DNA of 64,000 nucleotides from Streptomyces monomycini (GTDB lineage: Bacteria > Actinomycetota > Actinomycetes > Streptomycetales > Streptomycetaceae). The stretch spans positions 62,001 through 126,000 of the forward strand of contig NZ_JAFIQY010000007.1 of NCBI RefSeq assembly GCF_022271435.1. The letters run 5' to 3'. Shown here in pieces: positions 7,322 through 14,178 of the stretch; the first letter of the stretch is position 1; each line of letters begins with the position of its first letter. The notes beneath the pieces are model-generated. The model saw only the letters and a list, made by a program, of their open reading frames with translations, had not been told where the DNA came from and did not search any database. A program made the position numbers and the translations under genes.

Positions 7322-8119
7322 ATGCGCATCGGAGAGCTGGCCGGCATCGTCGGCGTCACCACTCGTGCCGTACGGCACTACCACCGCACCGGGCTGCTGC
7401 CCGAGCCACCGCGGCAGCCCAACGGTTACCGTGAGTACTCGCTGCGCGACGCCATCGAACTGGCCCGGATCCGGCGGCTGGTCGAGCTCGGCCTGAGCCT
7501 GGACGAGGTCAAGGACGTCCTGGCGGACGACGCGGGCAAGGACCTCATCGAGATCCTCACCGAGCTGGACGCCGACCTGGCACGCCAGGAGGAGGCCATC
7601 CGGCAGCGCCGCGCCCGCCTGGCCCGGCTGTTCGAACAGGCCGAGCGGACCGGCCGGCTGCCGGCGGAGGCCCCCGTCTCGCCCGAGCTCGCGGCCGTCT
7701 TCGACGACATGGCCCGCGCCTCGGCGCTGGTGCCCGGACCGGAGCCGGCGATGGCGGCCAAGGAGCGGCAGCTCCTGGCCCTGCTGGAGACCGGGGCGCC
7801 GGGTGGCGACCGCGGCTGGTTCGACGGTCTGATGCACACCTTCCGGGCCGATCCGGCGGCGGTACGGCGTGCGTACGAGGTCTATGCCCTGATGGACGAG
7901 CTGGCCGAGGCCGCCGAGGACGACCCGCGGGTGGAACAGGCCGCCCGGGCCGTCGTCGACTGCATCCCGGACGAGGCACTCCAGGCGATGCGCCTGCCCG
8001 CCGACGGCGACGTGGGGGCCGGTGACAGGTTCGCCGACGCCTTCTTCTCCGACTTCACCCCCGCCCAGGCCGCCGCGGTGTACCGCGCCATCGAGCTGCT
8101 CAGGGAGCGTGCCGGGTGA
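7322..8119 (+). CDS. MerR-family transcriptional regulator
   Basis: A 265-residue protein. It starts MRIGELAGIVGVTTRAVRHY-H-R-T-G-L-L, the MerR winged helix-turn-helix, then N-G-Y-R-E-Y for the wing. A coiled-coil dimerisation helix covers about 75-110. The 150-residue C-terminal part is acidic and alanine-rich and probably senses a ligand (TipA-like in position, without clear TipAS sequence). The start codon is fixed by the overlapping promoter. The stop overlaps the GTG of the next gene (GTGA), so it is cotranscribed with the membrane protein, which may be its target or sensor partner. Confidence 0.9.
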   Translation: MRIGELAGIVGVTTRAVRHYHRTGLLPEPPRQPNGYREYSLRDAIELARIRRLVELGLSLDEVKDVLADDAGKDLIEILTELDADLARQEEAIRQRRARLARLFEQAERTGRLPAEAPVSPELAAVFDDMARASALVPGPEPAMAAKERQLLALLETGAPGGDRGWFDGLMHTFRADPAAVRRAYEVYALMDELAEAAEDDPRVEQAARAVVDCIPDEALQAMRLPADGDVGAGDRFADAFFSDFTPAQAAAVYRAIELLRERAG

Positions 8120-9030
8120 ACGCGCTGAGGAAGGCCGTGCGCTGGTCCTTCGCCGCGCTCGTGCCCGGGGAGCTGGTGCTCGTCCTGAGTGTGGCCGGCG
8201 GGGTGCGCATCGCCCCGGCCGTCCGGCTGGCCATGGAGCCGGCCGTGCTCACGCTCGCCGCCGCGGCGGCCGCTCTGATCTGCCTGGACCACCGCCGCCA
8301 CCGCCGCGCGGGCCTCGGCAGCCGGGCCGCCTTCGTCGCCGCGATCGCCGACACCGTCCCGGCGCCGGTGCGCAAGCTGACCACCCACGAGGTGTTCCTC
8401 TTCACCAGCTTCCTGCGCTGGGCGGCCCGCCGTGGCCCGCACGGGGTACGCGACGGTGACCTGCCCGTCCCGTACGCGCCGGGACAGACGGCGACCATGT
8501 ACGGCTTCCTGTTCGTCTGCGTCGTCGAGACCGTGGGGCTCGCTTTCGTCATCCCGTGGCCGGTGGTGCACGCGGTGACGCTCGTCCTCGACATCTGGGG
8601 CTGCTACTTCGTCATCGCCCTGCACGCCTCCTGCGTGGTGCGCCCGCACGTGATCGGCGCGGACGGCTCGCTGCGCCTGCGCTACGGTGCCCTGCTGGAC
8701 ATCCGTATACCCGCCGGCCGGGTGGCCTCCGTCCGCCGGGAGCAGAAGTTCCCGGACGGCAAGCTGGCCGTCGTGGACAAGAACGGTGTCGCCGACATGG
8801 CCGTGGCCGGCCGGACGACGGTCCTCGTCGAACTCACCGAACCGGTGCGCTTCGTACGCGCCCTGGGCAAGCCCGCCGAGGCCCGCGCCTTCCGCTTCTA
8901 CGCCGAGGACCCGGCGGCCGTCGTCACCGCGCTGAAAGCCGGGGCCGTAGCGGCCGCGGGCGACCGTACGAGGGAGACCGCCGCGCTCCAGCCGGCGGCC
9001 ACCGGCCACCGGCCGTCGGCTGAAGCGTAA
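8116..9030 (+). CDS. Membrane protein of unknown function, translationally coupled to MerR
   Basis: A 304-residue protein, start GTG inside the MerR stop region. Hydrophobic segments lie at about 10-30, 35-55, 125-145 and 150-175. A soluble region of about 120 residues follows with a beta-rich pattern (S-L-R-L-R-Y-G-A-L-L-D-I-R-I-P, then V-A-S-V-R-R-E-Q-K-F-P) that resembles the PH-like domain of small bacterial membrane proteins. No enzyme motif is visible. Gene overlap suggests its amount is tied to the MerR protein. Confidence 0.78.
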   Translation: MNALRKAVRWSFAALVPGELVLVLSVAGGVRIAPAVRLAMEPAVLTLAAAAAALICLDHRRHRRAGLGSRAAFVAAIADTVPAPVRKLTTHEVFLFTSFLRWAARRGPHGVRDGDLPVPYAPGQTATMYGFLFVCVVETVGLAFVIPWPVVHAVTLVLDIWGCYFVIALHASCVVRPHVIGADGSLRLRYGALLDIRIPAGRVASVRREQKFPDGKLAVVDKNGVADMAVAGRTTVLVELTEPVRFVRALGKPAEARAFRFYAEDPAAVVTALKAGAVAAAGDRTRETAALQPAATGHRPSAEA

Positions 9031-9036
9031 CGCCAC

Positions 9037-9054
9037 CCGGAACGGACGTTCCGG
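9037..9054. terminator. Short inverted repeat between convergent genes
   Basis: CCGGAACG-GA-CGTTCCGG is a perfect 8-bp inverted repeat between the membrane protein stop and the hydrolase stop. It may terminate both transcripts; the two-base loop is too tight for a normal hairpin, so it could equally be a protein site. Confidence 0.35.
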
Positions 9055-9071
9055 AACGGCGCCCGGTCGCC

Positions 9072-10031
9072 CTACTTGGCCTCGACCCGTCCGAACGCGT
9101 CCGGGCCGGACGTCAGCGCGTCGCAGGCCGCCTCCCAGGCGGAGTCCCCCGGGTAGAGCTGAGTCCGGAGGTAGGCCGAGGTGAGCCGCTGCACCGCGGA
9201 CACCCGCGCGGGGTTCTCGTCCGTGGTCTCGGCGACGTCGTAGCCGGAGACCCCGCCGAGCCCGTGCTCCGCGCCGAACAGGGTGAGCAGGGACTTGGGT
9301 CCGGGGGAGAGGACGTACGGGTCGGCGTGCCAGTCGGGGCCCTGGACCGTCAGGTGGGAGGAGTCGTCCTTGTCGCCGGCGACCACGAGCGCGGGCGTCG
9401 TCATGCCGGAGAAGTCCATGCCCGCGAGGAACGGAAGCGCCTCGGCCATGGCCTCGGTGAGGGCGTCACCACCCCTGCCGGGTGCGGCGAGCAGGACACC
9501 CGCCTTGATCCGGGGCTCCGTCAGGTCGGCCACCGTCCCGTCGTCCGGGTCGGTGAGCCGGGCGCCGAGCAGCATGCTCGCGGTGTGCCCGCCCATCGAG
9601 TGCCCGGCCACGGCGATCCGGTCCCGGTCCAGGCGCCCGGGAAGCTGCGGGACCGCCGCTTCGAGCACGTCGAGGCGGTCGAGGATGTGCCGCATGTCCT
9701 CGGCCCGCGAGCGCCAGTGCAGAGGGGCGCCGGGGGTGGCGGGGTCCAGGGTCAGTGTCCTGGAACTGAGGTGGGTGGGCTGGATCACGGCGAAGCCGTG
9801 CGCCGCCCAGTAGGTGGCGAGGGGCGCGTAGCCGTTCAGCGAGGAGAGGTGGTTGGAGGGTCCCTGGCCGTGCGAGAGGAGGACGACCGGCAGGTCGCTC
9901 CCGGTGACCGGCGCGGAGATCCGTACCTGAAGGTCCACGGCCCGTCCGGGTACGGGCAGCGTCACCGGGCTGACCGAGAGGACGGGGGCGGGCGAGCCGA
10001 AGGTGCCGGCCGGGGAGCTCGTTGCATTCAT
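9072..10031 (-). CDS. Alpha/beta hydrolase (dienelactone hydrolase / chlorophyllase-like)
   Basis: About 319 residues with an alpha/beta hydrolase fold. L-P-V-V-L-L-S-H-G-Q-G supplies the oxyanion HG region near residue 48. I-A-V-A-G-H-S-M-G-G holds the nucleophile Ser (G-H-S-M-G) near 140. V-V-A-G-D-K-D-D precedes the acid, and G-A-E-H-G-L-G-G holds the catalytic His near 250. No signal peptide is seen, so it is cytoplasmic. The start at 10031 has GAAGGGA about 10 bp upstream; the ATG at 10040 sits almost on that site. Expression is probably controlled by a TetR repressor through the double operator upstream. Substrate unknown. Confidence 0.85.
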   Translation of the reverse strand: MNATSSPAGTFGSPAPVLSVSPVTLPVPGRAVDLQVRISAPVTGSDLPVVLLSHGQGPSNHLSSLNGYAPLATYWAAHGFAVIQPTHLSSRTLTLDPATPGAPLHWRSRAEDMRHILDRLDVLEAAVPQLPGRLDRDRIAVAGHSMGGHTASMLLGARLTDPDDGTVADLTEPRIKAGVLLAAPGRGGDALTEAMAEALPFLAGMDFSGMTTPALVVAGDKDDSSHLTVQGPDWHADPYVLSPGPKSLLTLFGAEHGLGGVSGYDVAETTDENPARVSAVQRLTSAYLRTQLYPGDSAWEAACDALTSGPDAFGRVEAK

Positions 10032-10126
10032 GAGGCGCATGTCCCTTCGAGGGCCGCTGCCGGTGGCCGCGTCGGGCGGTCACGGGAAGAGGCGGGCGGG
10101 CGCGTCCGGCTCCCGGGGAAGCAGAA

Positions 10127-10175
10127 GCGGAACGCTGTTCCGGTTACGATATGGAACAGCGTTCCGCTTTGTCAA
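10127..10175 (-). promoter_or_regulatory. Sigma-HrdB-like promoter with two palindromic TetR-type operators
   Basis: On the minus strand TTGACA (10170-10175) and TATCGT (10146-10151) are 18 bp apart. Two GGAAC-N3-GTTCC palindromes sit at 10129-10141 and 10153-10165. They are exact reverse complements of each other out to 15 bp (10127-10141 and 10153-10167). One lies between -35 and -10, the other over the start site, so a repressor would block transcription of the hydrolase gene. Confidence 0.65.
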
Positions 10176-10189
10176 CGGGAGAGGGGCGC

Positions 10190-10381
10190 CTACAGGCCGA
10201 GGTCCAAGGCCAGGCATGAGAAGTGGTTCCAGGAGCCTTCGGGGTGGTGCGCGTGCTGCGCGCGGCTCTCCGGTGAGGGCTGCTCCGTGACCATGTCCTC
10301 GTACGGGATGCGCTCGGGCAGCGTGCCGAACCTGGCCTGTCGGACTGCTGTCGTGCTGTCCGTCGTGGTGCCGGTGTTCAT
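10190..10381 (-). CDS. Small conserved-looking protein (63 aa), unknown function
   Basis: Starts MNTGTTTDSTTAVRQARFG and ends S-W-N-H-F-S-C-L-A-L-D-L-G-L. GGAGG lies 7 bp before the ATG at 10381, which supports this start over an upstream one. The middle L-P-E-R-I-P-Y-E-D-M-V and the C-terminal S-W-x-x-F-x-C-L-A look like a family of short Streptomyces proteins, recalled without a name. No membrane segment or cofactor motif is visible. It lies upstream of the hydrolase promoter in the same direction. Confidence 0.55.
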   Translation of the reverse strand: MNTGTTTDSTTAVRQARFGTLPERIPYEDMVTEQPSPESRAQHAHHPEGSWNHFSCLALDLGL

Positions 10382-10422
10382 CGCGGGCCTCCGTGTGGGG
10401 CGAGTGTGTGACGACTCTGGCA

Positions 10423-10436
10423 GGTGACGCGTCACC
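10423..10436. promoter_or_regulatory. 14-bp perfect palindrome
   Basis: GGTGACGCGTCACC lies 41 bp upstream of the 63-aa gene. GTGACGCGTCAC-type sites are often bound by dimeric repressors. No specific regulator can be named. Confidence 0.35.
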
Positions 10437-10559
10437 GGTCAAGGGGGTGACGGCGAAAGAGTGTGACGGTGCCGGCGGTGGCGGGTGGGCCGGGGCGGCG
10501 CCGAAAGTGTCCCCGGCAACTCTGGTGCTACGGAGGGTTGGTGGGCCGAAAGTCGGCGC

Positions 10560-11530
10560 TCAGTTCCAGCGGACGTGAAACTCGGTGGGCAACGAACGCA
10601 GCGCGTCCAACTTCTCCGCCAGCTCGGGCGCGGCCACCTCGACCAGTTGTCCCTTCACCAGGGGTGCCGAGCTGTAGATCTTGCGCAAGGGGTAGTCCCA
10701 CCCCGAGCTTTCCCGGGCGCCCTGTGCGGCCGCGACCCGCAACCGGTGCGGTTCGTACCGGATCCTGACGCTCTCCGCCCGCGTGACCGAGCAGGCATCG
10801 AACGCGGACCACAGGTGCGGGTCTGTCATACGGGCCAGCCGCTCGGGGGCGAGGTCCGTACTGTCGAGCAGCCGGCGGGGCCAGGCGCCGGACCACCGGG
10901 ACCGGGCCCACGTTGTCCCACGAGGTGTGCAACCGCGCTTCCGCGCACACCAGGCCGACGAGCAGCGCGGCGGTCTCACGGTCGGTCGACACCGCACGGT
11001 CCTCGATGCCGAGCCGCCCCAGTAGGCGAGCGGGGCCGGCATCGAGACGTCCGGCCGCGCGCCCACTGCGCACGTACGAATCGAGGTGGTCGAGACCGAG
11101 CAGCCCGGAACGGTTGGTGAGGGAGGAGGGCGGCCGGCCGCCCAGTGCGGCGGCGACGGCCCCGGCGTCGATTCCGTGGCGTTCGAGCACCGGCCGGATC
11201 GGGGAGGTCCGCAGCAGTTCCAGGCCGATGGCGTGGTGGTTGAGCCCGGCCATGCCTTCGAAGGTGTGGCTCAGCGGTAGACGGCCGATGTCGTGCAGCA
11301 GCGCAGCGACCCGTAACAGCTCGTCCTCCGGGTGAAAGTGTGCGGTCAGGGCGAAGACGCCGAGGGAGTGTTCCAGCCTGGAGTACGACTGCGGCGTACT
11401 GATCGCCGACGCCCCGGCGTGCGCGACGAAGTGCAGACGCCGGAGCGGTTCGCTGCGCAGCAGGTCCACTTCCACGGGTTTCAGGCGGACGGAGATGCGC
11501 CACAACGGGTCGGTGAACTCGGGGGAGGCA
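10560..11530 (-). pseudogene. HD-domain phosphohydrolase-like gene, frameshifted and without a start
   Basis: The first frame encodes E-F-T-D-P-L-W, then R-L-H-F-V-A-H-A-G-A-S-A, Y-S-R-L-E-H-S-L-G-V and A-A-L-L-H-D-I-G-R-L-P-L-S-H. These are the arginine/histidine and HD metal motifs of the dGTPase-like HD superfamily. Near 10885 the conserved sequence leaves this frame and continues in another as R-R-L-L-D-S-T-D-L-A-P-E-R-L through to F-H-V-R-W-N at 10560. No ATG, GTG or TTG with a ribosome site opens the first frame downstream of the CGNR gene. Either the gene has decayed or the sequence carries an error at the GC-rich break point. Confidence 0.65.
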
Positions 11531-11656
11531 CCGGCGACATGCGTCGGTACGGGCCGGGCGGCGGTGTGCCCGGGACCTGGTGGCGAGCTGTGCGAGCTGG
11601 GATCTGTTCGGCTGCCCAGCAGGGCACTGTAGGGCGTAGGGCAGCGGCCGGTACGG

Positions 11657-12229
11657 TCAGCGAGCGGCCGCGGCGGGTGCGCTCTTCTTGCGCGCGCGGT
11701 AGGCGGCGGCCTTGATCTTGTTGCCGCAGGACTCCATGCCGCACCACTGCCGCCGCGCGCCCCGGGAGCGGTCGATGTAGACACGCGTGCACTCGGGATT
11801 CCCGCACTCCTTGAGCAGCGGCACGTCCGGCCCGCTCAGCAACTCCACCGCCAGACGTGCCACGGCGGACAGCGCTTCCTCCGGGGTGGCGTCGGTCCGG
11901 CGGCCGGCGCTCGTGAGCTGCGGGGCCGCGGACGGCTTCCGGGCGGCCTTGTTGAGTACGTCCAAGGCCCGGGCGCCGAACGGCTCACCGAGGCGACGCG
12001 CGGTGATCAGCTCGTAGACCGCCTCCCGTACGGACTTCGCGCGCTCCACGTCGGACGGCCGGGCGGGCGTCACGGAATCCACCAGCCCGGACTCCACGAA
12101 CCACGCGTCCAGCCGCTCCGGTGCCGCGAACACCTCGAAGCGGACGGTGCGGCGGGCGCGGAGTGTCGCGGCGAAGTCGAGGGCGGGATGCCCGCAGACG
12201 AAGACGTGGTCGGCATTCACGATCACCAT
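11657..12229 (-). CDS. CGNR zinc-finger / ABATE-domain regulator
   Basis: A 190-residue protein. The N-terminal ABATE domain contains H-P-A-L-D-F-A-A-T-L and a helical bundle. The C-terminal zinc finger reads C-G-N-P-E-C-T-R-V-Y-I-D-R-S, then R-R-Q-W-C-G-M-E-S-C-G-N-K, with the CGNR-type end K-A-A-A-Y-R-A-R-K. Such proteins are presumed stress-responsive DNA-binding regulators. The ATG at 12229 (MVIVNADHVFVCGHPAL) starts the conserved region; no good ribosome site is seen, and a 38-bp inverted repeat ends 8 bp upstream. It precedes the decayed HD gene in the same direction. Confidence 0.87.
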   Translation of the reverse strand: MVIVNADHVFVCGHPALDFAATLRARRTVRFEVFAAPERLDAWFVESGLVDSVTPARPSDVERAKSVREAVYELITARRLGEPFGARALDVLNKAARKPSAAPQLTSAGRRTDATPEEALSAVARLAVELLSGPDVPLLKECGNPECTRVYIDRSRGARRQWCGMESCGNKIKAAAYRARKKSAPAAAAR

Positions 12230-12236
12230 CTTGACG

Positions 12237-12274
12237 GGTGACCAGGGGCGCGGCAAGGCGCGCCCCTGGTCACC
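12237..12274. terminator. Perfect 16-bp inverted repeat between ABC-F and CGNR genes
   Basis: GGTGACCAGGGGCGCG and CGCGCCCCTGGTCACC are separated by 6 bp. The repeat lies after the ABC-F stop (12329) and just before the CGNR start. It would form a very stable hairpin without a U tract, typical of actinomycete terminators. Its closeness to the CGNR start means an operator role is also possible. Confidence 0.6.
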
Positions 12275-12328
12275 GGGCGGAGGCATCAGGCGGGGGCTGC
12301 CTTCCGTGCCGTACGTGTCGCCCGTGTT

Positions 12329-14098
12329 CTACGGGTCGGACGTGCCTTCCGTGTCGTCCGGGAGTACCTGGTGGCCGGAGCGCAGATGCAGTCGGCGGCC
12401 GGTCCAGCGGCCGCGCAGCCACCGGTCGTGACTGGCCACGACGATCGCGCCCGGCCCGGCGCCGAGGGCGTCTTCGAGTTCGTCGCACAGGCGCGGGGAG
12501 AGGTGGTTCGTCGGCTCGTCGAGCAACAGGAGGTGCGGCGGGTGCGCCACCAGGAGGGCCAGCGCCAGCCTGCGGCGCTGGCCGACCGACAACCGGCCCA
12601 CCGGCTGGTCGAGATCAGCGACGCTCAGCAGCCCCAACGAGACGAGCGGAACCGCCGCTGCCCGCTCGGCACCCAGCGCCTCGGTGTACGTGTCGCGCGC
12701 CGAGCGGTCCGGGCGCTCGAACACGGTGTCCTGCGCCAGCAGGCCCACGGTCAGGCCGGGCCGTCGGCGTGTCCCGCCCTCGCCCGCGGCGTCGAGCCGC
12801 CCGGCCAGCAGGGACAGCAGCGTCGACTTCCCGGCCCCGTTGTCCCCGGTGACCAGGAGTCGGTCCCCGTCGGAAAGGTCCAGGCGCGCGACGCTCAGCC
12901 GGCCGGGCACACCCGCGTCACGCAGCGCGACGAGCGGGCCGTCCAGCGGATCGCAGTCCACCGGATCACAGTCCGCCGGATCGCTGCTCGTCGGGCCACT
13001 GCCCGCCGGTTGGCTGCTCACCGTTCCGCTGTCCGCCAAAGCGCTTCCCGCCGGCGCGCCGGTCAACGCGCCGACGTGCAGGCGCAGCGGCTTCGGCGGC
13101 CTGCCGACCTGCGTCCGTTCCAGTTCGTCGAACCGGCGGGCGGCGTTGCGTACCCGCCGGGAGACCTGTTGCTGGACCCGGCCGGCCCGGTGGCCGTACC
13201 CCATCTTCTCGTTGTCCCGCGGCCCGCGGTCCGGGGCGACACGGCGCGCGGTCACCCCGGCCGAGCGGCGCAGCGCGGCCAGTTCCTCCTGCTCCGCCGC
13301 GTACCGCTGTTCCCAGCGCTCGCGCTCCGCCCGTTTCTCGGCACGGTAGGCGCTGTAGTTGCCACCGAAGCGAACCGGACCGTTCACCGCCGGGTCGAGA
13401 TCGATCAGGTCGGTGCAGACCGCGTCGAGGAACGCCCGGTCGTGGCTGGCCGCCACGACGACTCCGGGCAGGGCGCGGATCTGCTCCTCCACGAAGACGG
13501 CCGCTTCGTCGTCGAGGTGGTTGGTCGGCTCGTCCAGCAGGAGGGCCGCGGGCCGGCGGACGAGGAGCGCGGCCAGCGCGAGCCGGCCGCGCTGCCCGCC
13601 GGACAGCGACCCGAGTGTCCGGTCGTGCCCGAACCCGCCGAGGCCGAGCCCGTCGAGGACGATCGCGGCCCGCCGGTCGGCGTCCCAGGCCTCGCTCTCC
13701 TGGGCGTGTTCCAGCTGCTTCCCGTACGCGTCCAGCAGCGCGGCGTGTCCGGGGTGGTCGTCCGGTGTGCCGGCGAGCAGCCGGGTGAGCCGGTCGAGTT
13801 CGGCCAGGTCGGCGCGGGCTTCCCGCAGGGCGTCGTCCAGCACCCGCGCGATCGTCGTGGCACCGTCGAACGGCATCTCCTGGTGCAGGAAACCCAGGTC
13901 GCACGGGCGGGTGACCTGACCGGCGTCGGGCTCGTCCACTCCCGCGAGCAGACGCAGCAGTGTCGATTTGCCGACACCGTTCTCTCCGATGAGACCGACG
14001 CGCCGGCCGGGGGAGACGGTGAGGGAGACGCCGTCGAGCACCCGTCGGGTGCCCAGCGTACGGACGAGGTCATGGGCGAGCAGGGCGGGTCGGGACAT
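12329..14098 (-). CDS. ABC-F ribosome-protection-type ATPase (OleB/TlrC-like), copy 1
   Basis: A 589-residue protein with two ATP-binding cassettes and no membrane segment, the ABC-F plan. The first NBD has Walker A G-E-N-G-V-G-K-S-T near 38, signature L-S-G-G-Q-R-G-R-L near 160 and Walker B L-L-L-D-E-P-T-N-H-L-D. The second has G-D-N-G-A-G-K-S-T, L-S-V-G-Q-R-R-R-L and L-L-L-L-D-E-P-T-N-H-L. The linker has the charged arm (R-A-E-K-R-A-E-R-E-R-W-E-Q-R) that reaches toward the peptidyl-transferase centre, followed by a repetitive S/D/P/G/A insert at about 355-385. Family members dislodge macrolides, lincosamides or pleuromutilins from ribosomes. AGGAGG sits 6 bp before the ATG. It follows copy 2 by 80 bp, so both are probably one operon. 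Confidence 0.9.
   Translation of the reverse strand: MSRPALLAHDLVRTLGTRRVLDGVSLTVSPGRRVGLIGENGVGKSTLLRLLAGVDEPDAGQVTRPCDLGFLHQEMPFDGATTIARVLDDALREARADLAELDRLTRLLAGTPDDHPGHAALLDAYGKQLEHAQESEAWDADRRAAIVLDGLGLGGFGHDRTLGSLSGGQRGRLALAALLVRRPAALLLDEPTNHLDDEAAVFVEEQIRALPGVVVAASHDRAFLDAVCTDLIDLDPAVNGPVRFGGNYSAYRAEKRAERERWEQRYAAEQEELAALRRSAGVTARRVAPDRGPRDNEKMGYGHRAGRVQQQVSRRVRNAARRFDELERTQVGRPPKPLRLHVGALTGAPAGSALADSGTVSSQPAGSGPTSSDPADCDPVDCDPLDGPLVALRDAGVPGRLSVARLDLSDGDRLLVTGDNGAGKSTLLSLLAGRLDAAGEGGTRRRPGLTVGLLAQDTVFERPDRSARDTYTEALGAERAAAVPLVSLGLLSVADLDQPVGRLSVGQRRRLALALLVAHPPHLLLLDEPTNHLSPRLCDELEDALGAGPGAIVVASHDRWLRGRWTGRRLHLRSGHQVLPDDTEGTSDP
12935..13055 (-). repeat. Degenerate in-frame 15-bp tandem repeats in the ABC-F linker
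   Basis: Units like CCGGATCGCAGTCCA and CCGGATCACAGTCCG recur about six to eight times with increasing divergence. They encode a low-complexity stretch of D-P-x-D-C and S/G/A/P residues inside the inter-domain region. All units are multiples of three, so the frame is kept. Confidence 0.6.
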
Positions 14099-14178
14099 GG
14101 TGGTCCTCCTGATGTGAGGGCGGTACGCGGCCCGCCGGGTGGGCACCTCGGACGCGGGCCAGGCCGTGATCCGCCGCC

